Shown here: piece by piece, positions 8,225 through 15,506 of the stretch
How positions within the stretch are numbered: the stretch's first letter is position 1
How the letters are laid out: the number at the start of each line of letters is the position of its first letter
Assembly (NCBI GenBank): GCA_964542965.1
Contig: CAZIVH010000020.1
Span: 1-19,749 of the forward strand
Length of the DNA stretch: 19,749 bases
DNA from: CAJBLF01 sp964542965
Lineage (GTDB): Bacteria; Patescibacteriota; Gracilibacteria; Absconditabacterales; Absconditicoccaceae
Direction: 5' to 3'
Notes under the pieces: generated by a model
Seen by the model: only the letters and a program-made list of their open reading frames with translations
The model's database searches: none
What the model was told of the DNA's origin: nothing
Translations under genes and position numbers: made by a program

Positions 8225-8668
8225 CTAAATCAATCATTTTTTTTCTATATCCGTCAGAATCTTTTTATCGAAAGTGTTTTCCTTTTGCTCAATAACCTTC
8301 TTTTCTTCTTTCGTCTTAGCTTCTTGGATCATAACATCCAAAGAATTGTTCTTCTGGTAATTAACTTGATATTTTTTTTTCGTATCAAAGAAACTATTTC
8401 TTACAAGTTTAGCAATATAAGCAACCAATCATAGCTCGGATATTTTGAAGAACGCTATCACAAGGAAAATAATAATAATGATGATGGCAGCGAATATTCA
8501 CAATGCTTTTGATCATGATTTGGAGATCCCGTTGAATGCTGCTAACGCAAGAGCGACGCCGACAGCCAAGACAAACATCTGAACGACAGAAATGGTCAAT
8601 GGCCCAAGATTAAAGGTCATACCTGCAAGCAATCCTCTCTTGATGTTTTTTGGATATATCACTTTCAT
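8225..8668 (-). CDS. PrgI-family-like (VirB3-type) membrane protein
   Basis: This 147-aa protein starts with a short N-terminal strand (MKVIYPKNIKRG), followed by FNLGPLTISVVQMFVLAVG leading into a first membrane helix (about 24-46). A second helix lies at about 55-75. A segment AYIAKLVRNSFFDTKKKYQV comes next, and then a charged Lys/Glu-rich tail. The N-terminal strand, GPLT, two helices and the basic segment ending near a Tyr-rich strand resemble PrgI-family proteins, the VirB3 equivalents of Gram-positive type IV secretion systems. The last residues (KKGLI) follow a UGA read as Gly. It is the first gene of a four-gene cluster, directly behind a strong promoter. The family call is by pattern only. 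Confidence 0.55.
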
Positions 8669-8704
8669 GAGAAATGAACGGCTAATTGATAAATTATGAA
8701 GTCA

Positions 8705-8732
8705 TATATACAGAAAAACATTTCATTGTCAA
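8705..8732 (-). promoter_or_regulatory. Predicted promoter of the PrgI/VWA/pilin cluster
   Basis: On the minus strand, a perfect TTGACA (8727-8732) and TATATA (8705-8710) are 16 bp apart, 37 bases ahead of the first ATG. The -35 abuts the T-run of the upstream terminator. Confidence 0.65.
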
Positions 8733-8762
8733 AAAAAAATCTACGGAAAGACCGCAGATTTT
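8731..8762 (-). terminator. Intrinsic terminator of the response-regulator gene
   Basis: On the minus strand, AAATCT-G-CGG pairs with CCG-T-AGATTT around a 5-base loop and runs into nine Ts. The T-run directly joins the -35 of the next promoter. Confidence 0.85.
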
Positions 8763-8769
8763 ATACAAC

Positions 8770-9189
8770 TTACATAAGTCATGACTGTGAAATAGGTACT
8801 TTAGCAGGGATAAGCGAATCAAAAGACTCACTGAATTTCATTGGCCGCATCAGGAGATTTTTTGAAAACCCATAATCAGCTCCGCGATTCATGCCTTCTG
8901 CTACATATTCATCCTGACCTGAGAACATGATGACTTTAGCCTTACAAGAAGAACTAGATTTGATGTCAGGAATAAGATCATATCCCATACTTCTGTCAGG
9001 GAAAGTAGACAAAGCACCATCAAGAACTATCACATCAAATACCACTTCGGAAAGCTTTTCACGAGCGTCAGCAAGAGAAGAGCAAAAAGTCACATAAAAT
9101 GACATCTGCATACGCCTAAATAACATACAGATAAGATGTTGATCGTCGGAATTATCATCGACGATTAGGATGTTTTTTGATCTACACAT
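8770..9189 (-). CDS. Stand-alone response regulator (receiver domain only)
   Basis: This 139-aa CheY-like protein is phosphorylated by a histidine kinase in the usual scheme. The receiver residues are visible: Asp11-Asp12 (LIVDDNS), the phospho-acceptor Asp57 (VIVLDGAL), Ser90 (IMFSGQDE) and Lys110 (YGFSKN). There is no output domain, so signalling must go through protein contacts. UGA near the C-terminus (SQSGLM) extends the protein by three residues past the standard-code stop, to TAA 8770. No kinase gene is in the window. The gene is transcribed divergently from trxB, and the two predicted promoters share their -35 region. Confidence 0.9.
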
Positions 9190-9217
9190 AATACGTAAGA
9201 TTTTGTTTTGTGGCGAC

Positions 9218-9245
9218 TATATAGGGATTTTTATATCATTTACAA
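9218..9245 (-). promoter_or_regulatory. Predicted promoter of the response-regulator gene
   Basis: On the minus strand, TTGTAA (9240-9245) and TATATA (9218-9223) are 16 bp apart. The -35 overlaps that of the divergent trxB promoter. Confidence 0.5.
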
Positions 9246-9266
9246 GTCATTTTTTTATGATATAAT
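9239..9266 (+). promoter_or_regulatory. Predicted promoter of trxB-trxA
   Basis: TTTACA (9239-9244) and a perfect TATAAT (9261-9266), preceded by TGA as an extended -10, are 16 bp apart. The start of transcription would be near 9273, about 130 bases ahead of trxB. Confidence 0.7.
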
Positions 9267-9273
9267 ATTGATT

Positions 9274-9339
9274 ATGCCCCATTTTAAGATTTTCGGGGAA
9301 TGATTTGGAATGCATAGGTTGAAAATATCACGGAAATAA
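9274..9339 (+). CDS. Possible 21-aa leader peptide ahead of trxB
   Basis: ATG 9274 opens a 22-codon frame ending in TAA 9337-9339. One internal UGA would be glycine. The peptide starts MPHFKIFGEGF and ends HRLKISRK; it is basic and has Gly at three positions. The ATG sits about where the predicted promoter would start the RNA, so it could be translated from a nearly leaderless message. It could equally be chance. Nothing shows that it is expressed. Confidence 0.25.
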
Positions 9340-9366
9340 TTACACACTCGTTTACTTATATTACAT

Positions 9367-9403
9367 TCATCGTTTCATCATTTTATCGTTTCATCGTTTT
9401 TTA
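9367..9403. repeat. Imperfect 8-bp tandem repeat (TCGTTTCA)
   Basis: About four units with 8-bp period: TCGTTTCA, TCATTTTA, TCGTTTCA, TCGTTTTT. The array ends two bases ahead of the trxB start codon, where a ribosome binding site would be expected. Confidence 0.8.
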
Positions 9404-9405
9404 TC

Positions 9406-10350
9406 ATGGAAAATGTAGTGATCATAGGATCAGGTCCAGCAGGACATACTGCTGCAATTTATACAGCGAGAGCAAACCTCAATCCGATCATGTTCGAAGG
9501 ATTTATGGCAGGAGGCATAGCAGCAGGAGGACAGCTAACCACAACAACAAAGATAGAGAATTTCCCTGGATGGCCCGAAGGAATTGAAGGGATAGACCTC
9601 ATGGCAAAAATGAGAGAACAAGCGATTAATTGCGGAGCAAGAATAGAGACCAAGACCATAGACAAGGTCGATTTTAGCGGAAAGCCATTGAAGGTATATA
9701 GCGGAAACGAGATGATCGAAGCAAAAACCGTCATTATAGCTACAGGAGCAACCGCAAAACGTTTAGGGATTGTGTGAGAAAAAGAATACCGACAAAAGGG
9801 TATCTCTGCATGCGCAATCTGCGAATGAGCCTTGCCGATATTCAGAGACAAAGTGTTGGTAGTCATCTGATGAGGCGATGTCGCTATGGAAGAAGCTATC
9901 CATCTGACCCACTTTGCATCAAAAGTTATCGTATTGGTCAGAACAGACAAACTCAGAGCATCTGAAGTCATGCAGGAGAGAGCAAAATCGAACGAAAAAA
10001 TAGAATTCAGACGATTCACGGAAGCAAAAGAAGCTATTGGAGATGATAATTTCCTAACAGGACTGAAAGTAATCAACAATCAGACTAATGAAGAATCCAT
10101 TATAGAATGCTGATGACTCTTCTATGCTATCGGCCACAAACCGAATACGGACTTCCTCGAAGGACAGATCACTACCGATAAGGATGGATATATCATCACG
10201 AAATTCACTCCCGTTCACACCGCAACCAATGTCGAATGAGTCTTCGCGGCCGGCGATGTAGCAGACAAGAAATACAGACAAGCGATCACTTCTGCAGCAA
10301 GCTGATGTATGGCAGCTATCGAAGCACAACACTATTTACAACAGCAATAG
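9406..10350 (+). CDS. trxB: Thioredoxin reductase
   Basis: This 314-aa FAD- and NADPH-dependent enzyme reduces thioredoxin. The FAD site is GSGPAG (8-13). The redox pair is CAICEG with Cys136 and Cys139. The NADPH site is IGGGDVAMEEA (154-164). The C-terminal FAD-contact segment is VFAAGDVADKKYRQAITSAASG (about 259-280). The Gly after CAICE is encoded by UGA (9826-9828), as are several Gly in the C-terminal half; the standard code would stop the protein after residue 123. The length fits the family (310-320 aa). It is followed by trxA 63 bases later on the same strand, so the pair probably forms one transcript ending at the terminator near 10800. Confidence 0.96.
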
Positions 10351-10370
10351 TCCATAAAAAAAACAAATAC

Positions 10371-10404
10371 AAACATTCTTAATTCTTAACTTTTAATTCT
10401 TAAT
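10371..10404. repeat. Imperfect 7-bp tandem repeat (TTCTTAA)
   Basis: Units TTCTTAA, TTCTTAA, CTTTTAA, TTCTTAA follow one another with 7-bp period in the gap between trxB and trxA, ending ten bases ahead of the trxA ATG. Confidence 0.8.
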
Positions 10405-10413
10405 TGAAAAAAA

Positions 10414-10761
10414 ATGACATTGCATATCGAATCAGCAGAACAATTCAAAAAAGAAATCGTAGAGCACAAGTGACTCTGCGTAGTGGATTTCCGAGCTTCA
10501 CGATGCGGACCATGCAGGATGCTAGGACCCATTATCGATCAATTGGCGGAAAAACACCCAGAAGTAAAAATCGCAAAAGTCAGTGTGGAAGAGCATCAAG
10601 ATCTTGCAGCAGCATTCCAAGTTACTTCTATACCCGTCGTATTTTTCGTCAAAGACGGACAAGTCGTAGAGAGAATCGTAGGAGTCAATCCTCCAACAGT
10701 CTATGAAGAAAGAATAGCTGAACACTCTGCACCTGCACAAGAAGAAAAAATGGCAGCATAA
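10414..10761 (+). CDS. trxA: Thioredoxin
   Basis: This 115-aa thioredoxin-fold protein carries the redox pair CGPC (Cys31, Cys34) after the strand LCVVDFRAS, and the cis-Pro loop TSIPVVFF (Pro74). It ends in a short Ala/Glu tail past the fold (EHSAPAQEEKMAA). The residue before the first Cys is Arg (SRCGPC), where classical thioredoxins have Trp. An in-frame UGA encodes Gly20 (EHKGLC), so the standard code would lose the first strand. TrxB, encoded just upstream, is the obvious partner that keeps it reduced. Confidence 0.95.
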
Positions 10762-10786
10762 TATAAATCAATAATCATTAAATAAA

Positions 10787-10814
10787 GAAAAATCCGCAAG
10801 AGCGGATTTTTTCT
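10787..10814 (+). terminator. Intrinsic terminator, bidirectional (trxA and pduL ends)
   Basis: AATCCGC and GCGGATT pair around AAGA, with A-tract before and T-tract after. It ends trxA on the plus strand. Read on the minus strand it also has a T-run, and it lies just beyond the pduL stop at 10829. Confidence 0.9.
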
Positions 10815-10828
10815 ATAACCAACAATCA

Positions 10829-11401
10829 TTAGTCGATAATCTCTCATTCAGCGCCCAATCACAATCCTGCAGCATTCCCTTCTTCCACATCGATATGCAT
10901 ATCCAATGCTGAAGTGTCAGTAACCCTCACCACAGTAGCACCAAACAAAGTAGCTCTCTGTCCGCCTACAGCGACAGAGATTATTTGTCCATCATGGAGT
11001 CACAAACGCTCTGCATCAGTAGGTGTTGCATGAAGATGTCTCTGCGCGACGATAAGTCCTTGAGACAGTGACACCGATCATTTTGGACCGACAAGCTCAA
11101 TAGCGCCGCTTTCATGCAAGTCTCCAGAAAGCCTGATAGGAGCTTGCGTACCTAGCTTAAAATTATCGGCTTGCAATATTTCTACTTGTGTTTCTTTTCT
11201 ATAGGGTCCAAGGACTCTTACGCCATCAATCTGTCATTTTGGTCATTTGATGGAAATAGTCTCTGCGCAAGCATATTGTCCTGGCTGAGAAAGATTTTTG
11301 ATGTTTTGGCATTGATAATCGAGTCCAAAAAGCGTCGAAGCATCCTCCTGAGAAAGATGGACATGCCTGTTGGAGATTCAAATAGGAATGATTTTTTGCA
11401 T
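10829..11401 (-). CDS. pduL: PduL-type phosphate acyltransferase (phosphotransacetylase)
   Basis: This 190-aa enzyme transfers acyl groups between CoA and phosphate, here most likely acetyl-CoA to acetyl phosphate. It shows both halves of the PduL fold. The first has ISNRHVHLSQED (His13, His15), then NLSQPGQYACAETI and VRVLGPYRKETQVEI. The second has GLIVAQRHLHATPTDAERLG (His122, His124), then DMHIDVEEGNAA. These histidines bind the zinc in known members. Many UGA codons serve as Gly (for example ISIKGPKGQ, PKGSV, ERLGLHDG, GLGLG). It has no microcompartment-targeting N-terminal extension, which fits a housekeeping role. It is the last gene of the pflB-pflA-focA-pduL operon, 27 bases after focA. 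Confidence 0.9.
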
Positions 11402-11428
11402 AATGTTTTTTGAAAAAATAAATAAAGG

Positions 11429-12205
11429 TTATTGAGTATTTCTAGCATAGAGAAATCGATAAGCCATTCAGACGAACAAAGTGCCACCAACGATATTTCA
11501 CAAAGTGACCGGCAAGAGATTATCGACAAAAATAGCAGACAAAGATACATGATGCAAAAGATAGGTAAAGGGCAAATACATCATATTAGCCACCGAATGC
11601 TCAAATCCGCAAGCGACAAAAGCCGTGATAGGGAAAATGATTCCAAGGACTTTATCTGCAGTAGTTCTTCCGCTATACGCGAGTCGGACTCAAAGGCACA
11701 CCAAGATATTACAAAGCACACCAAGAGAAAACGCTTGCAAAAAGCCATATTCAAGCTTATGGATACCGATATTGACTAATGTCTGTCAGACGATTCCTCA
11801 TCCCAAAAGATGCCATTGAGCGAAATACAAAAGAGCTACAATGATCAATGAACCTAGAAAATTGGAAACATAGACGACAAAAAGATTTTTGAGGAAAGCC
11901 CATAACGAGATTTTCCTTTTCAACAAGGCGACAATCAACAAAGCATTTCCCGTAAAAAGTTCCGCTCAAGCAATCATCACCAAGATAAGTCAAAGCGAAA
12001 AAGCCAATCAAGCGACAAGCTTCATGATACCAAACGGCAATCATTGCATCCCAGAGATTGCAGTCGCAGAAAAAGCCGCTCACAAAGCGATATATATTCA
12101 TGCAAGCAATCATGAAACAAAAGTAGCAGAAACTTTACCATGAGCTTTTTTTTTTCATATATCAGCAGTTTTTAACGTAATTTCTGCAGGAGACAAAAGT
12201 TCCAT
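11429..12205 (-). CDS. focA: Formate/nitrite transporter (FocA family)
   Basis: This 258-aa membrane protein of the FNT family moves formate (and related monovalent anions) across the inner membrane. Diagnostic segments are SGLLAGIYIALGAAFSATA, the motif AGAELFTGN (about 79-87), SNFLGSLIIVALL, SLGVLCNILVCL, and GFEHSVANM with the pore His203 (His209 in E. coli FocA). Six membrane helices can be counted. The frame holds a dozen or more UGA=Gly codons and is unreadable in the standard code. ATG 12205 gives MELLSPAEITLKTADIGKK, a typical N-terminus. It lies 21 bases after pflA, which points to formate as the substrate. Confidence 0.93.
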
Positions 12206-12226
12206 ACAATACAAAAAAAAATAAAA

Positions 12227-12952
12227 TTATCTAGTCAGCACCAAAGGGAAATATTGTTCGAAGATATGTTTTACGGTAGAGATCTCTTTGTGATTGGGAG
12301 AAACGACATCTTCCAGTTCATAATTTCGTCCAAGATGTTTCCGTTTGTGTACACCAAGCGTATGATAGGGAAGAATTTCAACCCTTTGGATACAACTATA
12401 TCATCCGAACGATTCACCCAATTCATGAAGACTTCTGATTTGATCAGTATAATTAGGGACAAAGACATATCTAATCCACGTAGGCATCTGAAGTGATTGA
12501 AGATGATCCAAAAACGCATGTACACGTTCATTGGGCTGTCCAGTTATTTTTTTGTGCCGTTTATTGTCCATGTGTTTGAGATCGAGCAACACAAGATCGA
12601 CATAATTCAACAATTCTTCTACATCATCATCTCGGACAAACCCATTGGTATCTATGGTAATATGAATACCTTCTTCTTGTAATAATTTAAAAAGAGGCAA
12701 TAATTCTCTGGCTTGCAACAACGGTTCTCCCCCCGATACCGTCAACCCTCCCGTCGCACCAAAATAGGGTTTCATTTTCACGATCATAGGACCCAACTCC
12801 TCTACTGACATCATTTTCCCTCCTTTGAGAGAAATCGTATCAGGATTGTGGCAATACAGACATTTGAAAATGCATCATTGCAAAAAAAGCACAAACCTCA
12901 CTCCAGGTCATTCATGTGTTCACAACGTCTCTATCGAATGTACACGAAGCAT
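12227..12952 (-). CDS. pflA: Pyruvate formate-lyase activating enzyme
   Basis: This 241-aa radical SAM enzyme installs the glycyl radical on PflB. The iron-sulfur motif CIFKCLYC (Cys27, Cys31, Cys34; CX3CX2C) is intact. It is preceded by ETLGTHEGPGVRFVLFLQG, which matches the family signature GTxxGPGxRFxxFxQGC. The Gly of GT, the Gly of EGPG and the Gly of QGC are all encoded by UGA. TVSGGEPLLQ (71-80) is the SAM-binding GGEP segment. The C-terminal part (EILPYHTLGVHK) is also typical. The length fits (E. coli 246 aa). I chose ATG 12952 because it precedes the signature by the usual distance. Confidence 0.96.
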
Positions 12953-12972
12953 ATATAACTAAAAAAATAAAA

Positions 12973-13020
12973 TATTGAGAGATTGAAAAATTGAAAGATT
13001 GAAAGATTGAAAAATTGAAA
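12973..13020. repeat. 8-bp tandem repeat (RATTGAAA)
   Basis: Six consecutive 8-bp units, TATTGAGA, GATTGAAA, AATTGAAA, GATTGAAA, GATTGAAA, AATTGAAA, lie ahead of pflA in the pflB-pflA gap. Confidence 0.9.
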
Positions 13021-13026
13021 CATTAA

Positions 13027-13120
13027 TATTTCCATATTTCCATTCTCCATCTCTCCATTCTCCATATTTCCATTCTCCATATTTCCATATTTCCATTCTC
13101 CATCTCTCCATCTCTCCATT
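13027..13120. repeat. 7-8-bp tandem repeat (YTCCAT), second array
   Basis: About twelve units of TTTCCATA, TTTCCAT, TCTCCAT and TCTCCATC type run from just after the first array to the pflB stop. The unit is the same as at 6637-6687. The frame reading through it on the minus strand (MERWRDGEW and so on) is not a gene. Confidence 0.9.
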
Positions 13121-13121
13121 A

Positions 13122-15329
13122 CTACATCTTTTCATGGAAAGTTCTTTCGATAACCTCACGCTGATGTGCCTTAGAAAGCCTAGCAAAATTGACTGCATAG
13201 CCAGACACTCTGATCGTGAGTTGCGGATAATTTTCTGGATGCTCGTATGCGTCAAGCAATGTTTCTCTGTTGAGAACGTTGACATTGAGATGATGTGCGT
13301 CTTGAGCAAAATATCCGTTGATGATAGCAGTCAAATTATTGATTTGATCAGTCTTATCCATTCCCAAAGTCAAAGGGAGAATAGAGAACGTATTGGACAC
13401 ACCGTCTTGTGCACAGCTATAGTCAAGTTTACTTACAGAGTTCAAAGATGCGATAGCACCGTGAGCATCACGACCGTGCATTGGGTTGGCTCCCGGAGCA
13501 AATGGCATACCTTCTTTTCTTCCATCAGGAGTCGATCAGGTATTGGAACCATACATTACATTAGACGTAATAGTGAGGACAGATAGCGTAGGATTAGCGT
13601 TTTTGTAGGCAGTATGCTTATGAAGTTCGTCATTGAAGATTGCTACTACTTCCTTGGCAATGCTATCTACCCTATCATCATCATTTCCATACATAGGGAA
13701 CTCTCCTTCCGTAACGAAATCTACAGCAACACCTTGTTCGTTTCTTACCGGAGTGACCTTAGCGTACTTGATAGCAGACAAAGAATCAGCGACGATAGAC
13801 AGACCAGCTATACCATAGGCGATATCTATACCATGCAAGGTATCGACAAATGCCATCTGAGCCTTTTCGTAATAATATTTATCATGCATATAATGGATAA
13901 CAAACATCGCTTTAGCATATATTCTAGCCACTTCAGCCATAGCAGTCTTGAAATGTGCGAACACCTGATCATAATCCAAACTACCATCAGGCAAAGTAGG
14001 GATATCAAGCAATTGTTCTCCAGAATGCTCTTCTTTTCCTCCATTGATAGCCAACAACAAAGTTTTTACGAGATTGCATCTTGCACCGAAATGCTGGATC
14101 CTTTTTCCGATCTCTTGATAAGACACACAACATGCTATACCATAATCATCTGATCCACGGCACGCTCTCATCAGATCATCATTTTCATACTGGATAGACG
14201 ACGTATCTATAGAGACTTGTGCACAGAACTTTTTGAATCATTCAGGCAAGGACTCAGACCACAAGACGGTGAGATTAGGCTCTGGTGAAGCTCAGAGATT
14301 ATATAAGGTCTGTAAGAATCTGAATGATGTTTTGGTGACTTTCGTCCTACCGTCGGCAAATTGACCTCCGATAGATTCTGTCACCCACGTAGGATCACCA
14401 CCGAAGATATCGTCATAAGCAGCAGGTCTGAGATGCCTAACCAAACGAAGTTTGATGACAAATTGATCAATCAATTCCTGAGCTTGTTCTTCCGTAAGAT
14501 TTCCTGCTTCCATATCCTTTTGGATATAGATATCCAAGAACGAAGAGACATTACCCAAAGACATAGCAGCTCAATCTTGCTCTTTTACTGCAGCGAGATA
14601 AGCAAAATATACTCGCTGTACAGCTTCTTTTGCGTTTTGTGCAGGGACAGAAACATCAAATCAATAAGACGCTGCCATTGTTTTAATATCCTTGAGGGCT
14701 TGAATTTGCATAGAGACTTCTTCCAGTCATCTGATTTTGTCTTCAGTAGGCTCACCAGAAAACAATTGTTTATCCAGCTCTTTTTGTTGAATCAAATAAT
14801 CTACACCATACAAAGCGAGTCTTCTATAATCACCGATTACTCTACCTCTCGCATAATTATCAGGTAATCATGTGATGATATGTTTTGAACGGAAATTTCT
14901 GACTTCTTTGTCGTAAGCAGCAAATACCGAGTCATTATGATTCTTTGCATAATGAAAAATATCTTTTACTCTGTCTGAAACCTCGAGTCATCTTTCTTTC
15001 ACAGCATTCTCGACGACACGGATTCCTCCGAACGGTTTCATAGCTCTTTTGAGAACCTCATCTGTCTGCAATCCTACGATAACTTCAGAATCTTTATCAA
15101 TATAGCCTGGAGCATGACTAGTGATACTGGAAATGGTTTCCGTATCGATCGCCAAGCATCAATTATGATCGTGTTCTTTTTGCAAAGCTTTTTTGCAGGC
15201 ATCCCAAAGCTTTTGGGTATGTTTTGATGGTCAAGATAAAAAAGAGGAATCCCCTTCATAAGGAGTAATGTTTTTCATAACAAAAGATCTTACATCAATT
15301 GCTTGTTGTGTTTCTAGCTTTCTGTTCAT
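13122..15329 (-). CDS. pflB: Pyruvate formate-lyase (formate C-acetyltransferase)
   Basis: This 735-aa glycyl radical enzyme splits pyruvate with CoA into acetyl-CoA and formate (E. coli PflB has 760 aa). The catalytic pair is in DYGIACCVS (Cys400, Cys401). The radical Gly710 is in RVSGYAVNF, 25 residues from the end. Other typical segments are LVRHLRPAAYDDIFGGDPTW, VLTITSNVMYGSNTGSTPDG and GANPMHGRDAHGAIASLNSV. UGA encodes Gly in many places, for example in SNTG and ALYG-region contexts, whereas the radical Gly710 itself is GGC. The reading frame is complete and both active sites are intact. It is the first gene of the operon with pflA, focA and pduL, and it has its own promoter. The radical form is oxygen-sensitive, so an anaerobic life is implied. 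Confidence 0.97.
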
Positions 15330-15400
15330 AGAGTATTACACAAAAATAAAACGTAAAAAAAAACCGCCAAAAGTATCAACGCGAAATAAGCGGAATGCCG

Positions 15401-15428
15401 AATATACAAATTCGTAAAAAAATATCAA
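15401..15428 (-). promoter_or_regulatory. Predicted promoter of the pflB operon
   Basis: On the minus strand, TTGATA (15423-15428) and TATATT (15401-15406) are 16 bp apart, 71 bases ahead of the pflB ATG. Confidence 0.55.
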
Positions 15429-15459
15429 TAGAGTTTTCTAGAAAAAGCAATAAATAAAC

Positions 15460-15486
15460 AAAAACTGGCTTTAGAAGCCAGTTTTT
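15460..15486 (-). terminator. Intrinsic terminator of the 491-aa protein gene
   Basis: AAAAACTGGCTT and AAGCCAGTTTTT pair perfectly over 12 bp around a 3-base loop, 20 bases beyond the stop codon at 15507. A T-rich run follows on the minus strand. Confidence 0.92.
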
Positions 15487-15506
15487 AAATACTACATATT
15501 GAGGTA

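Noticed and set aside
9774..9780. Apparent premature stop or frameshift in trxB, and the same in pflB, focA, pduL, pflA and mscS
   Set aside because: All such breaks are UGA codons in an otherwise open frame with continuous homology. Glycine is expected at the alignable sites, so these are intact genes in code 25, not pseudogenes.
12931..13119. Repetitive ORF on the minus strand (MERWRDGEWKYGNMENG and so on)
   Set aside because: It is a translation of the 7-8 bp tandem repeat and lies in the gap between pflB and pflA; its composition reflects only the repeat.
12973..13120. Possible CRISPR array
   Set aside because: The units are 7-8 bp, contiguous and imperfect, with no unique spacers and no cas gene nearby.
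13134..13586. Long plus-strand ORFs inside pflB and rpsA (for example 13134-13586 and 3660-4157)
   Set aside because: They are antisense shadows of genes with strong homology on the other strand.
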